From contig NZ_JBNVZV010000002.1 of assembly GCF_050496545.1 (NCBI RefSeq), positions 1 to 64,000 on the forward strand: a stretch of 64,000 nucleotides of DNA, given 5' to 3'. The translations under genes and the position numbers were made by a program. The notes below the pieces were generated by a model. The model ran no database searches, had not been told where the DNA came from, and was given only the letters and a program-made list of their open reading frames with translations. The DNA comes from Phycicoccus avicenniae_A (GTDB lineage Bacteria; Actinomycetota; Actinomycetes; Actinomycetales; Dermatophilaceae). Of this stretch, positions 34,097-41,413 are shown one piece after another; position 1 is the stretch's first letter, and each line of letters begins with the position of its first letter.

Positions 34097-35127
34097 GAGA
34101 CCACGCGCTCGAAGGCGGCGGCGTCGTCCTCGTCGGCGGCGGTGGCGACCGGCCCCTGGGCCGGTGACTCGAGGTCGAGGCTGTCGTGCGCCACGAAGTA
34201 CGACGGCCGCGCCTGGAGCGCCGAGTACGTGCGGCCCACGTACTCGCCGAGGATGCCGAGCGCCAGCAGCTGCACGGCGCCCACCGCCGAGACGATGACG
34301 ACCGTCGACGCCCAGCCGGGCAGGGTGTTGCCGAGCAGCAGGCCGACCACGGCGTAGACGAGCACGAGCACCGCGGCGGCGCCGCCGAGCAGCCCCAGCC
34401 ACGTCGCGAAGCGCAGCGGGGCGATGGAGAAGCCGGTGACGCCGTCGATGGAGAGCCGCAGCATCTTGCCGAGGGGGTACTTGGAGTCCCCGGCGGCCCG
34501 GGCGGCCCGCTTGTACTCGACCGAGGCGCTCGGGAAGCCCAGCGCCGGCACGACGAGGCGCAGCACCCGGTTGGACTCGGGCAGCGAGTTGACGGCGTCG
34601 ACGGTGGCGCGTGACATCAGGCGGAAGTCGCCGGCGTCGACGTGCGCGTCGACGTCGGAGAGCGCCCGGATCCCCCGGTAGAAGGCGCGGGCCGTCCAGC
34701 GCTTGAAGGCGGTGTCGGTGGAGCGGTCGGAGCGCACGCCGTAGACGACGTCGACGCCCTGCTCGCCGGCCGTGCGCAGCATCTCGCCGATGGTCTCGGG
34801 CGGGTCCTGGAGGTCGGCGTCGATGGTGACGACGTACGCGCCCCGAGCGCGGGCGAGCCCGGCGGAGATGGCCGCCTGGTGGCCGGCGTTGGCCCGGAGG
34901 CGGACGACGCGCACGGCATCCCACTCGCGGCGCAGCCGCTGGAGCAGGACGGGCGTGGCGTCGGTGGAGCCGTCGTCGACGCAGAGCACCTCGTACGTGA
35001 CGCCCCAGGCCTCGGCGACCGGACGCAGCCGCTCGACGAACAGGGGGAGGACCTCCTGCTCGTTGTACATGGGGACGACGACGCTGAGCGCGACGGGCGC
35101 CTCGGGTGCGGCGTGCGGGACGGGCAT
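34081..35127 (-). CDS. Family 2 glycosyltransferase with C-terminal membrane anchor
   Basis: The 348-residue protein resembles dolichol-/polyprenyl-phosphate sugar transferases (DPM1/GtrB type). It has a GT-A domain with VVVPMYNEQEVLPLFVERL, VDDGSTDAT and the metal-binding DADLQDP, then two C-terminal membrane helices (residues ~240-262 and ~275-297). It would transfer a sugar from a nucleotide donor to a lipid phosphate at the cytoplasmic face. ATG 35127 follows TACCCT by 6 bases on the minus strand. It tail-overlaps proA and has a 570-bp gene-free region upstream. Confidence 0.88.
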   Translation of the reverse strand: MPVPHAAPEAPVALSVVVPMYNEQEVLPLFVERLRPVAEAWGVTYEVLCVDDGSTDATPVLLQRLRREWDAVRVVRLRANAGHQAAISAGLARARGAYVVTIDADLQDPPETIGEMLRTAGEQGVDVVYGVRSDRSTDTAFKRWTARAFYRGIRALSDVDAHVDAGDFRLMSRATVDAVNSLPESNRVLRLVVPALGFPSASVEYKRAARAAGDSKYPLGKMLRLSIDGVTGFSIAPLRFATWLGLLGGAAAVLVLVYAVVGLLLGNTLPGWASTVVIVSAVGAVQLLALGILGEYVGRTYSALQARPSYFVAHDSLDLESPAQGPVATAADEDDAAAFERVVSQTRT

Positions 35128-35216
35128 GGCCCAAGGGTAGGACGGCCACCCGTGCGGCGCCTGTGGCTCGCCGTGACCGGGCTGTGCGGACGAGGACGGC
35201 GGCGCCGAACGACGGA

Positions 35217-35245
35217 GGGCCCCCGAGTATGAGATTCGGGGGCCC
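35217..35245 (-). terminator. Hairpin closing the candidate noncoding RNA
   Basis: The perfect stem GGGCCCCCGA (35217-35226) with TCGGGGGCCC (35236-35245) has a 9-nt loop. It lies about 90 bases upstream of the glycosyltransferase start, so on the minus strand it would end a transcript before that gene. Confidence 0.65.
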
Positions 35246-35532
35246 CCACCGGCGACGCCGCCGCCGGTCGGATCGAGCCGGTCGGTCCCTGCGGCGAGCC
35301 GCACAGAGGTCTGCCACACGACGATGGCGCCGTCCTCGGGGAGGACGAGCTTCGACTCGGGCCGTCGGCCGCAGCACCCGCACCGTCGCGCGCGGCGTAC
35401 TCCCCCAGATGGGCTCGTACGGCCCGTCACCGGCGGACCGGGGACGAGACGATGTGCCGTTATCCGAACGACCCACCCCCGGGACGACCGTCGACCAACA
35501 GGCCTTCGGACTCCGACCGCCGAGGGGGCGTG
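35217..35532 (-). ncRNA. Candidate ~300-nt structured noncoding RNA
   Basis: This part of the 572-bp gene-free stretch (35128-35699) reads on the minus strand as a promoter, TTGCCC at 35567-35562 and TAGAAC at 35544-35539 with a 17-bp spacer. It ends in a perfect 10-bp hairpin (35217-35226 with 35236-35245). The predicted ends can pair: CCCCAC and GGTCGGA near the 5' end with TCCGACC and GTGGGG near the 3' end, giving a closed rod. No convincing ORF is present. Size and shape recall 6S- or Ms1-like RNAs, but homology is not shown. Confidence 0.4.
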
Positions 35533-35610
35533 GGGTCTGTTCTAGTGCTCCGCGCGGCCCGGGGCAAGCGGTTCCGGGAAGTTCCTCGGACGTCTCGCGA
35601 GGGGTCCCGG

Positions 35611-35677
35611 TCGTCCACAGCCCCGGGTGCTCGGGACGCCGTCCGTGCACAGCCCTGTGGACGAAATCCGTGGACAA
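35611..35677. promoter_or_regulatory. Cluster of three DnaA-box-like 9-mers
   Basis: TCGTCCACA at 35611-35619, its reverse complement at 35656-35664, and the reverse complement of TTGTCCACG at 35669-35677 lie within 67 bases. The consensus in high-GC actinobacteria is close to TTGTCCACA. The cluster lies just upstream of the small membrane protein gene and may bind DnaA for regulation or titration. It is not an origin on this evidence. Confidence 0.4.
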
Positions 35678-35699
35678 CGCAGCCGGTACGCTGGGGGCC

Positions 35700-35960
35700 A
35701 TGTCGACGCTCGCCGCCCTCACCGCCGCCGAGGAAGCCGCTCACACCGAGCTGCCCATCCCACCGTGGCTCACCGGGGTCATCGCCCTCATCGCCTTCGC
35801 CTTCCTCCTGGGCGTCACGTGGTCCTTCCGCGGCACGCACAACAAGTACGCCCGCCCGGAGTACGGCGACGGCACGCCCGCCGGCTCGCAGACCCACACG
35901 GGTGACGACGCCGGGCCGCACTCCGACAGCCACTGGCCCGAGCACCCGGGGCACCACTGA
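35700..35960 (+). CDS. Small conserved membrane protein upstream of nadD
   Basis: The 86-residue protein has one membrane helix (WLTGVIALIAFAFLLGVTW, ~residues 23-41), then a hydrophilic His/Asp/Gly-rich tail ending HWPEHPGHH. Similar short proteins occur beside nadD in related actinobacteria. The function is unknown. ATG 35700 follows TACGCT by 7 bases, so it is probably leaderless, and nadD follows after 11 bases. Confidence 0.75.
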   Translation: MSTLAALTAAEEAAHTELPIPPWLTGVIALIAFAFLLGVTWSFRGTHNKYARPEYGDGTPAGSQTHTGDDAGPHSDSHWPEHPGHH

Positions 35961-35971
35961 GCGACCGCCCG

Positions 35972-36556
35972 GTGCGCCTGGGGGTCATGGGCGGCACCTT
36001 CGACCCGGTCCACCACGGCCACCTCGTCGCCGCCTCGGAGGTCCAGGCGCTGCTCGGGCTCGACGAGGTCGTCTTCGTCCCCACCGGGCAGCCGTGGCAG
36101 AAGGAGGAGCGCGAGGTCTCCCCGGCCGAGCACCGGTACCTGATGACCGTCGTGGCCACGGCCTCCAACCCCCGGTTCACCGTCTCCCGCGTCGACGTCG
36201 ACCGCGAGGGGCCCACGTACACCGTCGACACCCTGCGCGACCTGCGGGCGCAGCGCCCGGGCGCCGAGCTGTTCTTCATCACCGGCGCCGATGCGCTCGC
36301 CCAGATCCTGTCGTGGAAGGACGCCGACGAGCTGTGGGACCTCGCCCACTTCGTCGGGGTCACCCGGCCGGGCTACGTCCTCAGCGAGCTCGGCCTGCCC
36401 GCCGACCGCGTCACCCTCCAGGAGGTCCCCGCGATGGCGATCTCCTCCACCGACTGCCGCGAGCGGGTCCGGGCCGGCGAGCCGGTCTGGTACCTCGTCC
36501 CCGACGGCGTCGTCCAGTACATCTCCAAGCACCACCTCTACAGAGGAGCACCGTGA
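35972..36556 (+). CDS. nadD: Nicotinate-nucleotide adenylyltransferase
   Basis: NadD makes nicotinic acid adenine dinucleotide in NAD synthesis. The 194-residue protein has GVMGGTFDPVHHGHL (residues ~4-18, with the GxFxPxHxGH nucleotidyltransferase motif) and the C-terminal ISSTDCRERVRAGEP (ISSTxxR). GTG 35972 gives the canonical start. Its stop overlaps rsfS by GTGA. Confidence 0.96.
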   Translation: MRLGVMGGTFDPVHHGHLVAASEVQALLGLDEVVFVPTGQPWQKEEREVSPAEHRYLMTVVATASNPRFTVSRVDVDREGPTYTVDTLRDLRAQRPGAELFFITGADALAQILSWKDADELWDLAHFVGVTRPGYVLSELGLPADRVTLQEVPAMAISSTDCRERVRAGEPVWYLVPDGVVQYISKHHLYRGAP

Positions 36557-36933
36557 CCGCCACCGACCGAGCGCTCGAGCTCGCCCGCGCCGCGGCGACC
36601 GCCGCGTCCGACAAGCTCGCCACCACCATCTCCGGCATCGACGTCTCGGACCAGCTCGCGCTGACCGACGTCTTCGTCATCGTCTCGGCCGAGTCCGAGC
36701 GGCAGGTGGGCTCCATCGTCGACGAGGTCGAGGACGTCCTGCGCGGGCACGGCGTCAAGCCGATCCGCCGTGAGGGGCAGCGCGAGGGGCGCTGGGTGCT
36801 CATCGACTTCGGCGACGTCGTCGTCCACGTCCAGCACGACGAGGAGCGCGAGTTCTACGAGCTCGAGCGGCTCTGGAAGGACTGCCCCGCCGTCGACCTC
36901 GGCGTCGTCGGCACCGAGCAGGGCGGTCGGTGA
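36553..36933 (+). CDS. rsfS: Ribosomal silencing factor RsfS
   Basis: RsfS binds uL14 and blocks subunit joining when nutrients are short. The 126-residue protein shows the DUF143 core: DVSDQLALTDVFVIVSAESERQ and EGQREGRWVLIDFGDVVVHVQ (each read in parts), then EREFYELERLW. GTG 36553 has AGAGGAGCACC upstream and overlaps the nadD stop. The stop overlaps the next gene by GTGA. Confidence 0.95.
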   Translation: MTATDRALELARAAATAASDKLATTISGIDVSDQLALTDVFVIVSAESERQVGSIVDEVEDVLRGHGVKPIRREGQREGRWVLIDFGDVVVHVQHDEEREFYELERLWKDCPAVDLGVVGTEQGGR

Positions 36934-37595
36934 GCCCGAACCCGGGGGCCGCCGCGCCGCGTCGGGTCGTCGTCCTGCGCCACGGCCAGACGACGCACAA
37001 CGCGGCGGGCATCTGGCAGGGCCAGCTCGACAGCCCGCTCTCGGAGCTGGGGGAGGCACAGGCCGCCGCGGCCGGGCCCGCCGTCGCGGCGCTCGGGCCG
37101 GTGCGGGTGGTCACCTCCGACCTCGCGCGGGCCCGGCGCACCGGTGCCGCCGTGGCGTCGGCGGCGGGCGTCCCGCTCGTCGAGGACGCCCGGCTGCGCG
37201 AGATCCACGCCGGGGGATGGCAGGGGCTGACCAACGCCGAGGTGGCCGCCGGCTGGCCGGACGAGCGGGCCGCGGTCCTGCGCGGCGAGGACGTCCCGCG
37301 CGGTGGTGACGGCGAGACGATGGCCGACGTCGTGGCGCGGGTCGCCGAGGCCGCGACGGAGCACCTCGAGGCGCTCGGGCCGGGGGAGTGCCTGGTGCTG
37401 TCGACGCACGGCGCCGCCGGCCGGGCCGTCGTGGGATGGCTGGTGGGGCTGGACCAGGCGACCGCGTGGCGCGTGCTCGGCGCGCTCGGCAACTGCTGCT
37501 GGGGCGAGCTCGTGGAGGGTCGCGAGGGGTGGCGGCTGCGGACCTGGAACACCTCGGCCGGGCTCACCGCGCCCGACCCCACGATGCCTCCGTGA
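36930..37595 (+). CDS. Histidine phosphatase (phosphoglycerate mutase) family protein
   Basis: The 221-residue protein has the catalytic LRHGQTTHNAAGIWQGQLD (RHG, residues ~17-35), the second catalytic His in LVLSTHGAAGRAVVG (~156), and Glu in LREIHAGGW. Such proteins next to rsfS act on small phosphoesters of unknown identity. Start GTG 36930 overlaps rsfS by four bases. tRNA-Ala follows. Confidence 0.9.
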   Translation: MSPNPGAAAPRRVVVLRHGQTTHNAAGIWQGQLDSPLSELGEAQAAAAGPAVAALGPVRVVTSDLARARRTGAAVASAAGVPLVEDARLREIHAGGWQGLTNAEVAAGWPDERAAVLRGEDVPRGGDGETMADVVARVAEAATEHLEALGPGECLVLSTHGAAGRAVVGWLVGLDQATAWRVLGALGNCCWGELVEGREGWRLRTWNTSAGLTAPDPTMPP

Positions 37596-37662
37596 GGCCG
37601 ATTTGGGGGAGGGGCACCCCGTCTGTAAACTTCACGACGCCCCTTCGGGGGAACACCCACTC

Positions 37663-37737
<75 letters not shown>

Positions 37738-37784
37738 GCACGACGCAGGGCCCGGCACGTTTTTCGCCGGGCCCTTTGTCGTGC
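37738..37784 (+). terminator. Terminator of tRNA-Ala
   Basis: A 9-bp stem (37748-37756 with 37766-37774) with a T-rich loop is enclosed by a 7-bp outer stem (GCACGAC 37738-37744 with GTCGTGC 37778-37784). Confidence 0.85.
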
Positions 37785-37810
37785 GATCGAACGGAGTGAT
37801 TCGAGGAGGA

Positions 37811-37980
37811 GCGAGGGACGAGCGACGGGGTCCCCTCAGCTCCACACGACGAACGGGCCGGCGCCAGCCGGCCCGTTCTGCGTGTGGAGGGGGGATTCGG
37901 GACGAGCGAGGGACGAGCGAGGGGTCCCCTCAGCTCCACCCAGTGGAACGACTGATGGGACCGGCGCCAGCCGGCCCGTT
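37811..37980 (+). repeat. Two copies of the tRNA-Ala 3' tail, each with a hairpin
   Basis: The last tRNA bases TCCCCTCAGCTCCAC recur at 37831-37845 and 37925-37939. Each copy is preceded by GCGAGGGACGAGCGA and followed by the hairpin core GGCGCCAGCC (37851-37878 has a perfect 12-bp stem; near 37957-37978 the second is imperfect) and then TTCTGCG. The units fill the 321-bp space between tRNA-Ala and furA. They may be att-site remnants of past integrations at this tRNA or duplicated tRNA-tail/terminator units. No integrase is present. Confidence 0.8.
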
Positions 37981-38019
37981 CTGCGTTCACCGGACGTTCC
38001 GCGGTGCGGAACCGGCTTG

Positions 38020-38050
38020 TCTTGACGAATTCAAGAATGCGCGACAGGGT
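38020..38050 (+). promoter_or_regulatory. furA promoter and operator
   Basis: The palindrome TCTTGA-CGAAT-TCAAGA (38020-38036) covers the -35 TTGACG (38022-38027). A 17-bp spacer leads to CAGGGT (38045-38050) and the ATG lies 6 bases on. FurA/CatR-type regulators in actinobacteria repress their own furA-katG promoters through AT-rich dyads of this kind, so this is the likely autoregulatory site. Confidence 0.7.
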
Positions 38051-38056
38051 GGAGCC

Positions 38057-38485
38057 ATGCCCGACACCGCCGAGCCGACGCGCCTGCTGCGCGAGGCCGG
38101 CCTGCGGGTCACCCGCCCCCGGCTCGAGGTCCTCGCGGCCGTCCACGCCCACCCGCACGCCGACACCGGCACCCTGCTGCGCGCCGTCCGTGACGCCCTG
38201 CCGTCCGTGTCGCACCAGGCGGTCTACGACTCCCTGCACACCCTCACCGGGGCCGGTCTGGTCCGCGCCATCCAGCCGGCCGGCTCGGCGACCCGCTACG
38301 AGGGCCGGGTGGGCGACAACCACCACCACGTCGTCTGCCGCGGCTGCGGCGCGGTCGCCGACGTCGACTGCGCGGTCGGCGACACCCCGTGCCTGCACCC
38401 GTCCGCCGACCACGGCTTCGTCCTCGACGAGGCCGAGGTCGTCTACTGGGGCCGCTGCCCGCAGTGCGCGGCCGCCCCCGCCTGA
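38057..38485 (+). CDS. furA: Fur-family redox/iron regulator
   Basis: The 142-residue regulator has a winged-helix (LREAGLRVTRPRLEVLAAV, SVSHQAVYDSLHTLTGAGLV) and the metal-binding DNHHHVVCRGCGAV (CxxC) with a second C-terminal CPQC pair, matching structural zinc sites. Position before katG identifies it as FurA, which represses katG until oxidised by peroxide. ATG 38057 is predicted to be leaderless; a GGTGGAGCC just upstream could also act as a weak RBS. katG starts 43 bases after it with its own RBS, so both share the upstream promoter. Confidence 0.93.
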   Translation: MPDTAEPTRLLREAGLRVTRPRLEVLAAVHAHPHADTGTLLRAVRDALPSVSHQAVYDSLHTLTGAGLVRAIQPAGSATRYEGRVGDNHHHVVCRGCGAVADVDCAVGDTPCLHPSADHGFVLDEAEVVYWGRCPQCAAAPA

Positions 38486-38528
38486 CCCCACCGACCGTCC
38501 CGCACCACCGAGAAGGAGATGGACCCCC

Positions 38529-40730
38529 GTGACCGACCAGCATGACGGCGTGACCGCGCAGGGCAGCGAGAGCGAGAACCCCGCGATCGACGCGCCCACC
38601 CCCAAGACCGGCACCCGCCCGCGCACCAACAAGGACTGGTGGCCCGAGCAGCTCGACCTCTCGGTGCTGCACACCAACAGCGAGAAGGCCGACCCGCTCG
38701 GCGGCTCCTTCGACTACCCGCAGGCCTTCTCCGGGCTCGACGTCGACGCGCTCAAGGCCGACCTCGTCCAGGTGATGCGCACGTCCCAGGACTGGTGGCC
38801 CGCCGACTTCGGCCACTACGGCCCGCTGTTCATCCGGATGAGCTGGCACGCCGCCGGCACCTACCGGGTCGAGGACGGCCGCGGCGGTGGCGGTCGCGGG
38901 CAGCAGCGCTTCGCCCCGCTCAGCTCCTGGCCCGACAACGCCAACCTCGACAAGGCCCGCCGCCTGCTCTGGCCGGTCAAGCAGAAGTACGGCCAGTCCG
39001 TCTCCTGGGCCGACCTGCTCGTCCTCGCCGGCAACGTCGCGCTCGAGGACATGGGCTTCGAGACCTTCGGCTTCGCCTTCGGCCGCCCGGACGTCTGGGA
39101 GCCCGAGGAGGTCAACTGGGGCAACGAGGACACCTGGCTCGGCGACGAGCGCTACGCCGGCGACCGCGAGCTCTCCAACCCGCTCGGCGCGGTCCAGATG
39201 GGCCTGATCTACGTCAACCCCGAGGGCCCCAACGGCGAGCCCGACCCGATGAAGGCGGCCCGCGACATCCGCGAGACGTTCAAGCGGATGGCGATGAACG
39301 ACGAGGAGACCGTCGCGCTCATCGCCGGTGGCCACACCTTCGGCAAGACCCACGGCGCCGGTGACCCCGACCTCGTCGGTACCGAGCCCGAGGGCTGCCC
39401 CGTGCACTCGATGGGCCTGGGCTGGAAGAGCGAGTTCGGCTCCGGCAAGGGCCGCGACGCCATCACCAGCGGCCTCGAGGTCACCTGGACCCAGACGCCG
39501 ACGCAGTGGTCGAACAAGTTCTTCGACAACCTCTTCGGCTTCGAGTGGGAGCTGACCAAGAGCCCGGCCGGTGCCCACCAGTGGCAGCCGAAGGACGGCG
39601 GCGGCGCGAACACCGTCCCCGACCCCGAGGACGGCGCGCTCAACCGCCCGCCGACGATGCTCACGACCGACCTGGCGCTGCGCACCGACCCGGCCTACGA
39701 GCAGATCTCGCGGCGCTTCCACGAGAACTTCGAGGAGTTCCGCCTCGCCTTCGCGAAGGCCTGGTACAAGCTGCTCCACCGCGACATGGGCCCGGTCGAC
39801 CGCTTCCTCGGCCCGTGGGTGCCCGAGGCGCAGCTCTGGCAGGACCCGGTGCCCGCCCGCTCCGGCGAGCAGCTGTCCGACGACGACGTCGCCGCGCTCA
39901 AGCAGGCCCTGCTCGACTCCGGCCTGTCGGTGCAGCAGCTGGTGCGCACCGCGTGGTCCTCGGCGGCCAGCTTCCGCCGCACCGACATGCGCGGTGGCGC
40001 CAACGGCGCGCGCATCGCCCTCGAGCCCCAGCGCTCGTGGGAGGCCAACCAGCCCGAGGAGCTCGCCTCGGTGCTCGAGGTGCTCGGTCGGGTCAAGGCC
40101 GACTTCGACGGCAAGGGCGGGCGCACCGTCTCGCTCGCCGACCTCATCGTGCTCGGCGGGTCCGCCGGTCTCGAGAAGGCGGCTCGCGACGCCGGCCGCG
40201 ACCTCACCGTGCCGTTCACGCCGGGTCGCACCGACGCGACGCAGGAGCTGACGGACGCGGAGTCCTTCTCCTACCTCGAGCCGCGTGCCGATGCCTTCCG
40301 CGGCTACCTGCGCGAGGGCGAGAAGCTGGGCGCCGAGGTGCTGCTGCTCGACCGCGCGAACCTGCTCGGGCTCACCGCCCCGCAGCTCGTCGTCCTCATG
40401 GGCGGCCTGCGGGCGGTCGGCGTGACGGCGCCCGGCACCTCGCTCGGTGTACTCACCGAGCGCCCCGGGCAGCTGACCAACGACGTCCTCGCGACCCTCC
40501 TCGCGCCGGGCGTCACCTGGTCGACGTCGACGAACACGGCGAACGTCTACGACAGCAGCGACGGCAAGTGGCAGGCCACGGCCGCCGAGCTCGTGCTCGG
40601 CTCGCACGCCCAGCTGCGCGCCATCGCCGAGGTCTACGGCAGCGCCGACGGGGAGCAGCGCTTCCTCGACGACTTCGTCGCCGCCTGGGTCAAGGTCATG
40701 GAGAACGACCGGTTCGACCTGCACCAGTGA
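38529..40730 (+). CDS. katG: Catalase-peroxidase
   Basis: KatG removes hydrogen peroxide using heme b. The 733-residue protein keeps the distal motif RMSWHAAGTYR, the Trp-Tyr-Met crosslink partners (SWHAAG, GLIYVNPEG, KRMAMNDEE), and the proximal His in GGHTFGKTHGAG. The C-terminal, catalytically silent domain is complete. GTG 38529 follows GAGAAGGAG. It is controlled by the furA operator upstream and ends in a very strong terminator. Confidence 0.97.
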   Translation: MTDQHDGVTAQGSESENPAIDAPTPKTGTRPRTNKDWWPEQLDLSVLHTNSEKADPLGGSFDYPQAFSGLDVDALKADLVQVMRTSQDWWPADFGHYGPLFIRMSWHAAGTYRVEDGRGGGGRGQQRFAPLSSWPDNANLDKARRLLWPVKQKYGQSVSWADLLVLAGNVALEDMGFETFGFAFGRPDVWEPEEVNWGNEDTWLGDERYAGDRELSNPLGAVQMGLIYVNPEGPNGEPDPMKAARDIRETFKRMAMNDEETVALIAGGHTFGKTHGAGDPDLVGTEPEGCPVHSMGLGWKSEFGSGKGRDAITSGLEVTWTQTPTQWSNKFFDNLFGFEWELTKSPAGAHQWQPKDGGGANTVPDPEDGALNRPPTMLTTDLALRTDPAYEQISRRFHENFEEFRLAFAKAWYKLLHRDMGPVDRFLGPWVPEAQLWQDPVPARSGEQLSDDDVAALKQALLDSGLSVQQLVRTAWSSAASFRRTDMRGGANGARIALEPQRSWEANQPEELASVLEVLGRVKADFDGKGGRTVSLADLIVLGGSAGLEKAARDAGRDLTVPFTPGRTDATQELTDAESFSYLEPRADAFRGYLREGEKLGAEVLLLDRANLLGLTAPQLVVLMGGLRAVGVTAPGTSLGVLTERPGQLTNDVLATLLAPGVTWSTSTNTANVYDSSDGKWQATAAELVLGSHAQLRAIAEVYGSADGEQRFLDDFVAAWVKVMENDRFDLHQ

Positions 40731-40745
40731 GGTCCTGACCTCGCA

Positions 40746-40787
40746 GCACCGCGGCCCGGTCCCCTCGTGGGGGCCGGGCCGCGGTGC
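40746..40787. terminator. Strong bidirectional terminator after katG
   Basis: A 19-bp stem with one G-T pair joins 40746-40764 to 40769-40787 across a TCGT tetraloop. It separates katG from the convergent tag operon. Confidence 0.9.
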
Positions 40788-40800
40788 GTGCGGGAGGTGC

Positions 40801-41406
40801 TCAGTCCGGCCAGACGCCGCTGGTGCCGCGGCGGTGGCTACCGAGCAGGTGGGTGTCGACGATGCCGACGGCCTCCATCAGCGCGTACATGGTGGTCGGG
40901 CCGACGAAGGTGAACCCCTTGCGCTTCAACGCCTTCGAGAGCGCGAGCGACTCCGGCGAGGTCGTCGGCACCTCGGAGAAGTCCCGGGGGCGCGGGGTGT
41001 CCGCCGGCCGAAAGGACCAGACGAAGGCGGCGAGGTCGCCGTCGGGGTCCTCGCGCAGGGCGAGGGTGGCCCGGGCGTTGGTGATGGTGGCCAGCACCTT
41101 GGCGCGGTTGCGGACGATGCCGGCGTCGGCCATCAGCCGGGCGACGTCGGCGTCGTCGTAGCGGGCGACGACCTCGGGGTCGAAGCCGTGGAAGGCCTCG
41201 CGGAAGGCGGGGCGCTTGCGCAGGATGGTCGCCCACGACAGGCCCGACTGGAAGGCCTCGAGCGAGAGCCGCTCGAAGAGCCCGCGCTCGTCGCGCACGG
41301 GCATGCCCCACTCGGTGTCGTAGTACTCGCGCAGCAGCGGGTCGCTCGCCGCCCAGAGCGGGCGCGCGAGGCCGTCGTCACCGACGACGAGCCCGGTGGT
41401 CGTCAT
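40801..41406 (-). CDS. tag: DNA-3-methyladenine glycosylase I
   Basis: Tag removes 3-methyladenine from alkylated DNA. The 201-residue protein matches Tag along its length (SDPLLREYYDTEWGMPV, FEAFQ-like LEAFQSGLSWATILRKR, ADAGIVRNRAKVLA, ALKRKGFTFVGPTTMYALMEAVGIVD). Three of the four zinc-snap ligands of E. coli Tag are absent: RCxW is RPLW, YHDxEW is YYDTEW, and the C-terminal Cys is Ser. It is the last gene of the gpx-phosphoesterase-tag operon, 7 bases after its neighbour. Confidence 0.92.
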   Translation of the reverse strand: MTTTGLVVGDDGLARPLWAASDPLLREYYDTEWGMPVRDERGLFERLSLEAFQSGLSWATILRKRPAFREAFHGFDPEVVARYDDADVARLMADAGIVRNRAKVLATITNARATLALREDPDGDLAAFVWSFRPADTPRPRDFSEVPTTSPESLALSKALKRKGFTFVGPTTMYALMEAVGIVDTHLLGSHRRGTSGVWPD

Positions 41407-41413
41407 CGCCGCG

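Noticed and set aside
35217..35532. RNase P RNA, tmRNA or SRP RNA
   Set aside because: None of the conserved sequence blocks I know for these RNAs can be found on either strand, so only a generic candidate RNA is reported.
35611..35677. Chromosomal replication origin
   Set aside because: Only three box-like sequences occur, there is no AT-rich unwinding region, and dnaA, dnaN and gyrB are not nearby.
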